A stretch of 64,000 nucleotides of DNA from Kurthia huakuii LAM0618 (GCF_000505545.1 NZ_AYTB01000015.1:186001-250000), one strand, 5' to 3'; positions 53,831 to 62,523 are shown, numbered from the stretch's first letter. Notes: generated from the letters alone by a model not told the origin. Translations and numbers: made by a program.

Positions 53831-54871
53831 TTATTGATTGGCTTGCATTTTAATGCGTTCGCGGAATACCGGATCTGTTACAATTTGATCGAAGAAATTA
53901 TTGAGACTCATTGATAGTTTCATTTGTTCTTGCGGCGTTAAATTGTAGAGGAAAATCGCCATTTCTAAGCGGTTTCCTGCAGCGTCCGTCGCATAAACGA
54001 TACCGTTGACTGCAGATGCCGTCATACTTAAAAATTGTGCGCCGTGTTCAGCGTGTTCTTTTGCTTTTGGCGCAGTCAATAAGCCATCCATTAGCGGTGT
54101 TAAATACACATAAAGCTCTTTCGTAAAGAAAGTACCATTGTTTATTTTTTTCACAAGTGATACATAGTCTTTCGCCGATGATTTTGGTAAGCGTTCAGCC
54201 CATGTTTTCAGTGCGGCATGTTTCTTCGCCGCCGTTTTTTGTTGTGCTGCTTTTGGCGTTTGAAGTAATGAGGCATGAATGGCTGTTGCTTGCTTGCGGT
54301 AATCATTTAACGGAGCATGCTGGTCTTCGACATATAATGCGCTTGCTGTCGGATAGATAGGGTCATGCTTCGTCATTTTTAATTTGCGCAGTTGTTCATT
54401 AATTTCCGTAACACCAAGCACATGCATTAAGTAATCGGCATTCGCAAATGAATTGTATTGCAGCATCCCTTTAGCAACTTCGCGAAGCGGCACGTCTTTT
54501 TTATAGCGTGCTTGTTTCATTTGCGCGAGCCATTCGCGGTGCAAGTCACCCTCTAATTTTGGAATGTGGAACGCTTCAATATCATCGAATGACACGAGTT
54601 GTTCGGCATCAATGACACCTTCTGCAGCTTGGCGTGCATATTCAATGGCGATGATTAAATTGCTTGAATTGACTAATGGTGCTGCTTGTAGCTGATTCAC
54701 AGCACCAATACTTTTCCCATTGTAATGCATCGCAAACGATACTTTCGATGGGCTTTCTTTCGTAAATGTGAGAACGGATTCGGGCGTTAACATTTTCTTT
54801 TGCGATAGCGACATGAGTCCCATGAGCGCAAAAAGAACGACAAACACGATTAATCCGAGAATTAATAACAT
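53831..54871 (-). CDS. Membrane-anchored beta-lactamase-fold protein without catalytic motifs
   Basis: The 346-residue protein (ATG 54871, AAGGAG upstream) has an N-terminal membrane helix and the same layout as its paralogue at 60109-61173. Where the paralogue has the catalytic Ser-Thr-Val-Lys, this one has Asn-Ser-Ser-Asn (residues 68-71 in PLVNSSNLI). Where the paralogue has Ser-Ser-Asn it has Asn-Ser-Phe, and the Lys-Gly-Gly motif is His-Gly-Ala. All three active-site motifs are lost while the rest of the fold and the frame are kept, which points to a binding or regulatory role. Confidence 0.75.
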   Translation of the reverse strand: MLLILGLIVFVVLFALMGLMSLSQKKMLTPESVLTFTKESPSKVSFAMHYNGKSIGAVNQLQAAPLVNSSNLIIAIEYARQAAEGVIDAEQLVSFDDIEAFHIPKLEGDLHREWLAQMKQARYKKDVPLREVAKGMLQYNSFANADYLMHVLGVTEINEQLRKLKMTKHDPIYPTASALYVEDQHAPLNDYRKQATAIHASLLQTPKAAQQKTAAKKHAALKTWAERLPKSSAKDYVSLVKKINNGTFFTKELYVYLTPLMDGLLTAPKAKEHAEHGAQFLSMTASAVNGIVYATDAAGNRLEMAIFLYNLTPQEQMKLSMSLNNFFDQIVTDPVFRERIKMQANQ

Positions 54872-54924
54872 GTCATAATTCACTCCTTATGTAGACATCG
54901 TTTTTATTATACCGCTGTAAGCTT

Positions 54925-54949
54925 TAAAAAACCTCCGATAAAGGAGGCT
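54925..54949 (-). terminator. Terminator of the hydrolase remnant
   Basis: On the minus strand, arms CCTCC and GGAGG around TTTATC, then TTTTTTAA. Confidence 0.6.
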
Positions 54950-54954
54950 AGTTG

Positions 54955-55475
54955 TTACCGTAATGTGTCTTGTAAATACGTGATTTCCTGCTCAGTCATG
55001 CCATGAGCGCCATCTAACAGTTTTAGCGTTGTACGTGGAAATACCGCTTCAAGCTGTTTTGATAATTTTAACGTATCACCAGGTAGGGATAATGTATCCA
55101 TTGCCCCGCTTGTTAACACGATTTGTGCATCGCTGCCTTTCGTAAACGTATAATCCAAATTCGATGGATGAAGTAGCACAATGCGGTCTGCAATAGCGGG
55201 TTCTTTCTCAAGCAAACCTAAAATAAAATTCGCACCGTTTGAAAACCCCATAAATGTCATGTGCTCTGTTTGTGCTGGGTGCAGCTTTGGCCAATCCGCT
55301 AAAAATGCGTCAATGCGTGCATCAAAATCAGTGCGATCTAATTTGCCCGCTTTTAATGGCTGAAAGAATCGCCGATTTGCGCCCTCATCAACATCTCCTA
55401 AAAAAGATAATATGTGCGCATTCGGCTCAATATCCCCGGCAATTTGCATGTACCTTCTATGGTAAAATGATTCAT
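54955..55475 (-). pseudogene. MhqD-like carboxylesterase with an internal deletion
   Basis: From the ATG at 55475 (TAGGAG upstream) the frame reads MNHFTIEGT, which matches the start of MhqD-type hydrolases. It then loses the frame at about 55446-55449. The remaining frame reads QIAGDIEPNAHILSFLGDVD, the nucleophile motif MGFSNGANFIL, an Asp in SGAMDTLS and a His in DGAHGMT. The stretch with the oxyanion hole HGTGG is missing, so about 20 codons were deleted. An alternative start inside gives a protein without that part, which should be inactive. Confidence 0.7.
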
Positions 55476-56453
55476 AACGAAAAACTCCTATCAATTAAAT
55501 TAAAGGAAGTGCACTATGACAAGTCAATTATTCATCATGTCTCAGTGATTAACCGAGACGTCCAACGTTCATTTGAATTTTATGATAAATTACTTGGAAT
55601 GGAATTACTATTAAAAACAGTAAACCAAGACGATATGGAAATGTATCATTTATTTTTTGGTGATACGACAGGCCGCCCAGGAACCGAATTTAGTGTATTT
55701 GAAATGAAAAGTGGTCCGACAAAAGTCTATGGCACGAACTCATTAGAACGTACAATTTTTGCGGTACCTTCAGAACAATCACTAATCTTTTGGGAAAAAC
55801 GATTACGTGAACATGATGTGTTCAATTGTGAAATTGAAGATTATGATGGTTCAAAAATTTTACGTTTCGAAGATCCAGATGGGGTACTACTAGGTATTAC
55901 ACCGGTTAAGAAACAAGACCTTTATTTCCCACGCGAAACGGCAGATATTCCACTAGAACATGCGATTTTAGGTATTGATGCCGTCCATTGTCGTGTGCGT
56001 TATGCAAAAGCATCGGTGCGTGCCTTTGAAAAAATGTTTGATGTGACTGAACTAAAGCGATTTGATGATAACGGCTATCGTGTCACGGTGCTTGGTCGCG
56101 ATGATGCGCTATTTGGTCAAACACTTCATTTATATGAGGATCGTACGCGTAATTTAGAACAAATGGGGGTTGGCGGCATTCAACATATTGCGCTCAATGC
56201 CCGTGATTATAGTGAACTTCTAGCAGTAGAAGAGTTCATTATTAATAAGAACTTCCGCTATTCAGGCATTAAAAACCGAGAATTTTTCCAATCACTTTAT
56301 TACCGTGAGCCGAACAATTTATTAATTGAAGTCGCAACCGAGCAAACAGACTTCCAAAAAACAGCTATGGATACGTCAGATTTTGCGGCAATTCCACTTT
56401 ATTTACCCCCATTTTTAGAAAATCGTCGAAGCTTTATTGAAAGTAAGCTTTAA
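55467..56453 (+). CDS. Ring-cleaving dioxygenase-like VOC protein (MhqE/MhqO type), 5' end disturbed
   Basis: Two glyoxalase/VOC domains: IIHHVSVINRDVQRSFEFYDK up to about GITPVKK, and LGIDAVHCRVRYAKASVRAF to the end LPPFLENRRSFIESKL. His and Glu ligands are in IHHVS, GGIQHIAL and LLIEVATE. This is the MhqE/MhqO/LinE group acting on hydroquinones. The best start signal (AAAGGAAG, ATG 55516, MTSQL) is out of frame by one base with IHHVSV, so a frameshift at about 55525-55530 is likely. An in-frame ATG at 55467 lacks a ribosome binding site. Divergent from the mhqD-like remnant. Confidence 0.72.
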   Translation: MIHNEKLLSIKLKEVHYDKSIIHHVSVINRDVQRSFEFYDKLLGMELLLKTVNQDDMEMYHLFFGDTTGRPGTEFSVFEMKSGPTKVYGTNSLERTIFAVPSEQSLIFWEKRLREHDVFNCEIEDYDGSKILRFEDPDGVLLGITPVKKQDLYFPRETADIPLEHAILGIDAVHCRVRYAKASVRAFEKMFDVTELKRFDDNGYRVTVLGRDDALFGQTLHLYEDRTRNLEQMGVGGIQHIALNARDYSELLAVEEFIINKNFRYSGIKNREFFQSLYYREPNNLLIEVATEQTDFQKTAMDTSDFAAIPLYLPPFLENRRSFIESKL

Positions 56454-56454
56454 A

Positions 56455-56630
56455 AAAATATTTGTATAAAGCGCTGGTAAGGCTTTGTCGTTGTCTAAGC
56501 GAAAATGCCACATATCTTCATCACCCGTTTTAGCACGGGCCATATAAATGGTCGTATGGGAACCTTCGTTAAATGACTTATCGGAAAATCATGTACAGTC
56601 GGACAATACAACAACGGCATAATGAAAGCG
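56455..56630 (-). pseudogene. Unidentified coding remnant
   Basis: One minus-strand frame reads RFHYAVVVLSDCT, then TGA, then FSDKSFNEGSHTTIYMARAK and TGDEDMWHFRLDNDKAL up to about LYTNIFLK. The amino-acid pattern looks like real protein, but there is no start and there is an in-frame stop. I do not recognise the parent gene. Confidence 0.35.
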
Positions 56631-56670
56631 CAAAACACGTTCAAAGATTTTAACTTTGAACGTGTTTTTT
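56631..56670. terminator. Intrinsic terminator
   Basis: Arms AAAACACGTTCAAAG and CTTTGAACGTGTTTT around ATTTTAA, then TT. Confidence 0.8.
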
Positions 56671-56711
56671 CATGTTTTCGATGATGTATCAAAAATTTCT
56701 CTTTTTTTAGC

Positions 56712-57323
56712 TTATACCAAAAAATCTTCATCTAATATTTCAATTTTCCCGCGCTCATACGTTATATAGTGCGCTTTCCGCCATGCATTTAAGTTTGCAG
56801 TTACTTTTTGACGGCTACAACCAATAAGATTGGATAATTCTTCATGTGTCATCGGTAATTCAACAAAAGTCCGACCGTTTTTATAGGTAATAAATTGACG
56901 TAAAAACCAAGCTAAACGTTCGGGTACTTGTAAATTGGTAATCACACGCATAAAATTTTGCGTTTCCATTAAGCGGCGGGCCATCATTTCACTTAATGGC
57001 TTCCATAGTACAGGACGTTGTTGTAATAACTGTTCTAACTGCTCCTTTGTAATCGTATAAAACTCAACTTCTGTTAAGCTCATCGCGTAGCGAATCCTGG
57101 TTGTTGTATTCGCTAAAATTTCAGCAAGACCATATAAATCCCCCGCTTTACGAATAGACAATGTAATATCTTGCCCATCCTCCGCTTCCTGCCCAATTTT
57201 AATCCATCCCGCCGTTAAATAATAAATATGTGTTGCACGCTCGGCCATTTGAAAAATATGACGCCCCTTTGGTAGCGTGTTTTTTTGTCCATGTTGTCGT
57301 ATGTAAGCAATTACTTCTTGCAT
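56712..57323 (-). CDS. Crp/Fnr family regulator
   Basis: The 203-residue protein has a cyclic-nucleotide-type beta-roll (about 10-110, with KAGDLYGLAEILANTTTRI) and a C-terminal winged helix with MTHEELSNLIGCSRQKVTANLNAWRK. The Fnr cysteines for an Fe-S cluster are absent, so the signal is unknown. Divergent from the sulfonate/nitrate-type ABC genes with a palindrome between, so it probably controls them. Confidence 0.87.
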   Translation of the reverse strand: MQEVIAYIRQHGQKNTLPKGRHIFQMAERATHIYYLTAGWIKIGQEAEDGQDITLSIRKAGDLYGLAEILANTTTRIRYAMSLTEVEFYTITKEQLEQLLQQRPVLWKPLSEMMARRLMETQNFMRVITNLQVPERLAWFLRQFITYKNGRTFVELPMTHEELSNLIGCSRQKVTANLNAWRKAHYITYERGKIEILDEDFLV

Positions 57324-57367
57324 AAAAATCCCCCTTTTCTATATATTACCGTTATTTTTGTTGTTTC

Positions 57368-57381
57368 GTCACCTAAGTGAC
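57368..57381. promoter_or_regulatory. Probable Crp/Fnr-type operator
   Basis: GTCAC-CTAA-GTGAC has 5-bp inverted arms. It lies 9 bases upstream of the -35 box of the ABC operon and 45 bases upstream of the regulator start. Confidence 0.5.
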
Positions 57382-57389
57382 AGAATTGT

Positions 57390-57417
57390 TTGAATTTTTG
57401 TTTTAAAATCATATAAA
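57390..57417 (+). promoter_or_regulatory. SigA-like promoter of the ABC operon
   Basis: TTGAAT (57390-57395), a 16-base spacer and TATAAA (57412-57417). Confidence 0.45.
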
Positions 57418-57466
57418 ACATACTAACTTAATAGGTATTATAAGTTTTATAGTAGGAGGTGGCAAG

Positions 57467-58318
57467 ATGTTAGAACCACATATTCAATTGACTGATTTGC
57501 ATAAATCATTCGAACATAAAGGTCAGGAACCTGTTATTGCGCTAGACCAAGTCAACTTAACCATTCCAAAAGGCGAGTTTTTATCGCTACTCGGACCTTC
57601 TGGCTGTGGGAAATCGACGTTATTAAACATTATTGCGGGACTTGATAAACAAACATCTGGAGACATTACAGTGAATGGAAAGCCGATAAAAGGACCTGGA
57701 AATGACCGTATCGTTGTCTTCCAAGAATCGGGTTTATTCCCGTGGATGAGCGTACTCGACAATGTGATGTATGGTTTGCTTATTAAAAAAGTACCGAAAG
57801 AAGAGGCGAAAGCTCGCGCAATGAAGTGGCTTCAAAAAGTCCATTTAGCAAAATTTGCGCATGCACAGCCACATGAGTTATCAGGAGGAATGAAGCAACG
57901 TGTGGCGATTGCACGCGCGCTCGTGATGGACCCGGAAATTTTATTGATGGATGAGCCTTTTGCGGCGCTGGACGAACAGACGCGTATGGTATTACATAAG
58001 GAACTTGAGTCATTATGGCGCGAAACGAAAAAAACGATTATTTTTGTGACACATAATATCCGTGAAGCGGTCATCTTATCAGATCGAATTTTACTCATGA
58101 AAACGCGTCCTGGTGGTGTGAAGCGCGAGTATACAGTGCAAGCTTCGCGCCCGCGACAAGCAACAGATAGTGTTCTTGTCGATTTAGAAGGCCGCATTCT
58201 TTCAGAGTTACAGCTAGAGATGGAGAAAGTGTTGAAGGAGGAATTTGGCGATGATTACGACTTTAAGAAGGATCAGCTTCATGGCAATTCTGATAGCCAT
58301 ATGGGAAGCGATATCTAA
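57467..58318 (+). CDS. ABC transporter ATPase, sulfonate/nitrate/taurine type
   Basis: The 283-residue protein has Walker A GPSGCGKSTLLNIIAG (about 44-59), Q-loop VFQESGLFPW, signature LSGGMKQRVAIARAL and Walker B ILLMDEPFAALDEQTR. The Q-loop and length fit SsuB/TauB. AGGAGGTGG precedes the ATG. Its end overlaps the permease gene by 68 bases, an unusually long overlap that ties their translation. Confidence 0.9.
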   Translation: MLEPHIQLTDLHKSFEHKGQEPVIALDQVNLTIPKGEFLSLLGPSGCGKSTLLNIIAGLDKQTSGDITVNGKPIKGPGNDRIVVFQESGLFPWMSVLDNVMYGLLIKKVPKEEAKARAMKWLQKVHLAKFAHAQPHELSGGMKQRVAIARALVMDPEILLMDEPFAALDEQTRMVLHKELESLWRETKKTIIFVTHNIREAVILSDRILLMKTRPGGVKREYTVQASRPRQATDSVLVDLEGRILSELQLEMEKVLKEEFGDDYDFKKDQLHGNSDSHMGSDI

Positions 58319-59036
58319 ATTTGAAATTTTCCCGGCATTTATGTGGCCGCCACTTATTATTCCAAATGAACCTGGTGGCGTAACGGTTATGAAAACGTTG
58401 ATTAACGGTTTAATCGATGGGCAATTACTTGAAGCAACGGGGCAATCGCTCGGTCGTCTAATCGTTGGTTTTGTTATTGCCGTTATTTTAGGAACGATTA
58501 TCGGTTTTCTAATTTATAAATCTGAGCTGATTGATGATACATTAGGCTTTTTCGTATCGACATTGCAGTCTGTGCCGAATATTGTCTGGTTCCCGCTAGC
58601 GATTCTATGGTTTGGCCTAGGTGTAGAATCTGTGCTGTTCATTATCATTTTAGGCGCGACGTTATCGTTATCGATTACATTAAGTACCGCCTTTAAAAGT
58701 GTGCCGCCATTAAATATTCGTGTGGCGCGCACGATGGGCTCAAAAGGCTTTCATTTATTCCGTACCGTTATTTTTCCAGCGAGTGTACCACAATTTATTG
58801 CCGGACTTCGCGTCGCATGGGCGCTTGCATGGCGAGCTGTATTAGCCGGGGAATTACTTGGCGGTAGTGGTGGATTAGGAACGTTGCTTGATATGGGGCG
58901 TTCACTACAGTCGATGGATTTAGTGTTTGCTATCATGATCATCATTGGCGTGATTGGTACAATTATTGACAATTTTGTCTTTGTGAAATTAGAACGTCTT
59001 GTGTTGCGTAAACGCGGCATTCAAGTTGTGAAATAG
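58251..59036 (+). CDS. ABC transporter permease, sulfonate/nitrate type
   Basis: The 261-residue protein has about six helices with LQSVPNIVWFPLAILWFG and the docking segment IRVARTMGSKGFHLFRTVIFPASVPQFIAG, as in SsuC/TauC. ATG 58251 has AAGGAGG 10 bases upstream. The TTG at 58245 is too close to it. Confidence 0.9.
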   Translation: MITTLRRISFMAILIAIWEAISKFEIFPAFMWPPLIIPNEPGGVTVMKTLINGLIDGQLLEATGQSLGRLIVGFVIAVILGTIIGFLIYKSELIDDTLGFFVSTLQSVPNIVWFPLAILWFGLGVESVLFIIILGATLSLSITLSTAFKSVPPLNIRVARTMGSKGFHLFRTVIFPASVPQFIAGLRVAWALAWRAVLAGELLGGSGGLGTLLDMGRSLQSMDLVFAIMIIIGVIGTIIDNFVFVKLERLVLRKRGIQVVK

Positions 59037-59047
59037 GAGGAGAAAAT

Positions 59048-60070
59048 ATGAAAACATTCAACAAATTTTGGCTATTTACAGTCGTAGCATTACTCGCAGT
59101 CGTATTAGCGGCATGTGGTAGTGAAGATAATAAAGGGGCAGCAGAACCACAAGATAGTGTGAACGAAGTACGCATTGGTTATTTCCCCAATATGACACAT
59201 ATTGCGACGATTGTGGCACTTGAAAAAGGTTTTTACAGCGAGCAATTAGGTAATGATGTAAAAATTACAACAAATACGTTTAACGATGGTTCTGCTTTTA
59301 TGGAAGCTATGTCAACAGATGCTATTGATGTCGGTACAGTTGGTCCGACACCTGCATTAACAAGTTATATGAAATCACCAAAGCATGAAATTATTTCAGG
59401 AGCAGTTAACGGCGGAGCAGTACTTGTTGTGCGTAAGGATGCCGGTATCGATTCTGTAAAAGATTTAGCAGGTAAAACAGTTGCAATTCCGACATTTGGT
59501 AGTACACAAGATATTGCATTGATGAAAGCGTTACAAGATGCTGGCTTAAAAGTAAAAACAAATGGTGGCGATGTGAATACCGTGAAGCAAGCACCAGCCG
59601 ATACAGCAGCTCTTTTCGTACAAAAGCAAGTAGATGCAGCTGCAACGCAAGAACCATGGGGTGTGAATATCGAAAATAAAGCAGATGCGAAATTACTATT
59701 AGGACCAGATGACTTTGCATGGGGGAAAGAATCAACAAATACGGTCGTTGTGGCGCAAACGGATTTCACAAAAGCGAATCCTGAAACGACAACGAAATTG
59801 TTAAAAGCACATGCAGAGGCCGTTGATTTTATTAACAAAAATCCAGAGCAAGCAATCGATTTATTTTTAAAACACATCAAAGATATTACGGGTAAAGAAT
59901 TATCAAAAGAAGAAGTAACAGAATCATTCAAACGTTTAACGCCAACAACAGCAGTCAATGAGGAAGTACTACAAGAAATGGCGACAATCTCGAAAGAAGC
60001 TGGCTACATTTCAAAAGATGATATTAACGGCTTAGTGAATTTAAGCTACTTAAAAGAAGCGACAAAATAA
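59048..60070 (+). CDS. ABC transporter substrate-binding lipoprotein, sulfonate/nitrate type
   Basis: The 340-residue protein has lipobox VLAAC (Cys at about 23), then VRIGYFPNMTHIATIVALEKGFY and VGPTPALTSYM, PTFGSTQDIALMKAL and AATQEPWG, the SsuA/TauA/NrtA pattern. PNMTHI and TQEPWG are common in the aliphatic sulfonate branch, so sulfur scavenging is the leading guess. GGAGGAG precedes the ATG. Confidence 0.88.
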   Translation: MKTFNKFWLFTVVALLAVVLAACGSEDNKGAAEPQDSVNEVRIGYFPNMTHIATIVALEKGFYSEQLGNDVKITTNTFNDGSAFMEAMSTDAIDVGTVGPTPALTSYMKSPKHEIISGAVNGGAVLVVRKDAGIDSVKDLAGKTVAIPTFGSTQDIALMKALQDAGLKVKTNGGDVNTVKQAPADTAALFVQKQVDAAATQEPWGVNIENKADAKLLLGPDDFAWGKESTNTVVVAQTDFTKANPETTTKLLKAHAEAVDFINKNPEQAIDLFLKHIKDITGKELSKEEVTESFKRLTPTTAVNEEVLQEMATISKEAGYISKDDINGLVNLSYLKEATK

Positions 60071-60073
60071 TAC

Positions 60074-60109
60074 AAAAAAGGAATCGCCACACGCGCGATT
60101 CCTTTTTTC
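60074..60109. terminator. Bidirectional terminator, GGAATCGC family
   Basis: Arms AAAAAGGAATCGC and GCGATTCCTTTTT around CACACGC, between convergent genes. Confidence 0.8.
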
Positions 60110-61173
60110 TATTTCAATTCGTCACGCACATATTCGCGGAAGCGTGCATCGGTCACAAATTTGCCGATGAAGCGGTGAATCGTACGTTGGAGCTTACGTT
60201 GTTCTTTTAACGACTCAGTATTTGCGAAAAAGGCGAGCTGCATCGTTGTATCATTGACCTTTGTCGCGTACATGGCCATCGTGAGCACCCATGCAGTCGA
60301 GCCACCTTTTTCAGCATATTGCTTGTAGCGACGTGGATTAACTTTTGCAGTATCAATAATTGGATCAAGAACGTCATAAAAAGCATCATCATAAATCGCG
60401 CGTGTATTGAGTAATTCCATTAATTTGACATAATCTGTAGTCGTCGCTTTTGGCAAACGGTCCGACCAGACGCGCTGTACATCAAGCGGTAAATAGCTTA
60501 ATATTTCTTTGCGCTGTTCAGCAGTCAGCAACGTTTGTTTTAACTGCTCATGTGCGCTTAGAATACCTGCTTCATAAGACGCTGTATCGAGCTGCCGCAG
60601 AGCTGCTGCGCCTTCATTAGGTGTGAGGTGATGTTCGATCATATAGACATACGGGAAATATTGTGATGCCGATAAAGGATAAAGTGCTGCATGTTCTGAG
60701 AGACCTAAATCTTTTGCGAGTTTATTAATATTATTTAAGCCAAGCAAGTCGATTAAATAATCGGTATTCGCATTGGAGCTATGGCGCATCATGCCTGTAG
60801 CTACATCTTCAAGTGATACGACAACCCCTTCAAGTTGTGATAACCATGCAGAGTGCGCGCCGCCATCAAGATGTGGTAAATAATAATTCTCCATTGCTGT
60901 CACGGGAATTTCTTTTTTTGGATTAATCATGCCCACCGAAGCTTGGCGTGCAAATTCTGTGGCGACAAGCCATTTTACGGTGCTAGCAAGGGGCAGTTGG
61001 TGGCTTTCATTGACGCGTACCCAATCTTTTTCTTCAAACTTAATGTGTAATGACACGTTTCCGTTCTCACGATGTTTCTTTATATAGTTGACTAAAAAAC
61101 GCGGGCTAGGGCCACGCATTAATAGTACGGCGATAAAGATAGAAAAAATGATAATAGCGATTGCAATTGCCAT
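60109..61173 (-). CDS. Membrane-anchored serine hydrolase, class A beta-lactamase fold
   Basis: The 354-residue protein has one N-terminal membrane helix and then the three motifs of serine beta-lactamases and low-molecular-mass penicillin-binding proteins: Ser64-x-x-Lys67 in LASTVKWLV, Ser132-Ser-Asn134 in RHSSNANTDYL, and Lys289-Gly-Gly in AEKGGSTAWV. It may be a peptidase, an esterase or a lactamase acting outside the membrane. AAGGAG precedes the ATG. Its paralogue at 53831-54871 has lost all three motifs. Confidence 0.82.
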   Translation of the reverse strand: MAIAIAIIIFSIFIAVLLMRGPSPRFLVNYIKKHRENGNVSLHIKFEEKDWVRVNESHQLPLASTVKWLVATEFARQASVGMINPKKEIPVTAMENYYLPHLDGGAHSAWLSQLEGVVVSLEDVATGMMRHSSNANTDYLIDLLGLNNINKLAKDLGLSEHAALYPLSASQYFPYVYMIEHHLTPNEGAAALRQLDTASYEAGILSAHEQLKQTLLTAEQRKEILSYLPLDVQRVWSDRLPKATTTDYVKLMELLNTRAIYDDAFYDVLDPIIDTAKVNPRRYKQYAEKGGSTAWVLTMAMYATKVNDTTMQLAFFANTESLKEQRKLQRTIHRFIGKFVTDARFREYVRDELK

Positions 61174-61243
61174 AAAAACAACTCCTTCATAGTTCTATTA
61201 TACGGGAAGTGAGTGGAAATGGGCGTATAAAAGCTATTTTAAC

Positions 61244-61272
61244 GAAAAAGAGGTTGGCAAATGCCAACCCCA
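61244..61272 (-). terminator. Terminator of the queuosine operon
   Basis: On the minus strand, arms GGTTGGC and GCCAACC around ATTT, then TCTTTTT. It follows the yhhQ-like stop. Confidence 0.75.
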
Positions 61273-61276
61273 CATA

Positions 61277-61813
61277 TTAAGCAATACCGCGTGCGCGTAC
61301 TGCTGGAATTTGGTTTAAGATGAGCGCGCCGATTAATTGGAGTACCGTTTTGACGATAATTTGACCAACAATCGCTGCCGGTACTGCTTCCCAAGGTAAT
61401 ATATTAGCACCGAGTGGACTTAAGCCAATAATGACAAATACCGCGGAGTCGAGTACGCCACCGACAATACCGCTATAAAAAACGCGCCATGCCATCGGTA
61501 ATTTTAAGCGTGAGTAGATTTCGGTATCTGCTGTTTCTGATAATAGGAACGATAATGCAGAAGCGGCGACGATTAATAGGGTGTCTCCAAGTGCTGCTGA
61601 TACAATGGCAGATAACAACAATGCAATCGCAATAAATAAATACGTTTTTTTGCGGCCATATTTATTTTGGACGAGGTCGCGCAAAATGAATGTTGCACCA
61701 ATGAAAAATGTACCCATCGGGACGATAAATACGCCAAATTGAAACGGGGCGAGTGACGCGGTGACAACATTGGCGGTGACGATACATACTAAATAGAACA
61801 ATACGCGAATCAT
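61277..61813 (-). CDS. yhhQ: Queuosine precursor transporter, YhhQ/VUT family
   Basis: The 178-residue protein has about six helices and the family marks [37 protein letters not shown] and [18 protein letters not shown]. YhhQ imports preQ0/preQ1-type precursors. Its start overlaps the queC stop by 4 bases and it shares the preQ1 control of that gene, which supports the role. Confidence 0.88.
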   Translation of the reverse strand: MIRVLFYLVCIVTANVVTASLAPFQFGVFIVPMGTFFIGATFILRDLVQNKYGRKKTYLFIAIALLLSAIVSAALGDTLLIVAASALSFLLSETADTEIYSRLKLPMAWRVFYSGIVGGVLDSAVFVIIGLSPLGANILPWEAVPAAIVGQIIVKTVLQLIGALILNQIPAVRARGIA

Positions 61814-62472
61814 GCTTCCACCTTCTTCGCTAAATATCGCTCAAGGCCGCGCTGACGCAATAAACATGCCGGACATTCGCCGCAACCATCTGATGGGATG
61901 CCATTGTAGCATGTTAATGTTTTTTCACGGACATAATTTAGGACACCAAGCTGATCGGCAAGCGCCCAAACGCCTGCTTTATTAAGCCACATAAGCGGTG
62001 TATGAAGCAGAAGTTGCTCATCCATCGCTAAATTAATCGTTACATTTAATGATTTAATAAAATTATCGCGGCAATCTGGGTACCCACTAAAATCTGCTTC
62101 ACTGACACCTGTAATAATATGTTGTGCGCCAATTTGTCGCGCCAAAATGCCAGCAAATGAGAAAAACACTAAATTGCGGCCCGGCACAAAAGTGTTCGGT
62201 AAATCGCCATCTTCACCTGCTGCTACTTCAATATCATCGCGTGTTAACGCATTTGGTGCTAATTGATTTAATAAATTCATATCTAAAATATATTGCTTAA
62301 CGCCTTGTTCTTCAGCAATTTTTTGCGCACAGTCAATTTCAAGCGCATGGCGTTGTCCATAATTAAATGTCACAACAGCTACTTCTTTGAAACGTTCCAA
62401 TGCCCAAAAAAGACAGGTTGTACTATCTTGACCGCCGCTAAATACGACGAGTGCCTTGTGTTGTTTTTCCAT
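61810..62472 (-). CDS. queC: 7-cyano-7-deazaguanine synthase QueC
   Basis: The 220-residue protein has the PP-loop [18 protein letters not shown] (about 8-25), [29 protein letters not shown] and the zinc site [19 protein letters not shown]. It makes preQ0 from carboxy-deazaguanine, ammonia and ATP. ATG 62472 has GAGGAG upstream. A second preQ1 riboswitch lies directly upstream. queD and queE are not in the window. Confidence 0.94.
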   Translation of the reverse strand: MEKQHKALVVFSGGQDSTTCLFWALERFKEVAVVTFNYGQRHALEIDCAQKIAEEQGVKQYILDMNLLNQLAPNALTRDDIEVAAGEDGDLPNTFVPGRNLVFFSFAGILARQIGAQHIITGVSEADFSGYPDCRDNFIKSLNVTINLAMDEQLLLHTPLMWLNKAGVWALADQLGVLNYVREKTLTCYNGIPSDGCGECPACLLRQRGLERYLAKKVEA

Positions 62473-62489
62473 AAATAAGCTCCTCAATG

Positions 62490-62519
62490 GAAAAAGCGAC
62501 ACTCTAACAGAGTATCGCT
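62490..62519 (-). terminator. Riboswitch-controlled terminator in front of queC
   Basis: On the minus strand, arms AGCGATACTCT and AGAGTGTCGCT around GTT, then TTTTT. It lies between the second preQ1 aptamer and the queC ribosome binding site. Confidence 0.75.
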
Positions 62520-62523
62520 CTCT

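Noticed and set aside
56495-56731. Open frame of 78 codons on the minus strand
   Set aside because: It spans a terminator and the end of the Crp/Fnr gene. The coding-like pattern nearby lies in a different frame.
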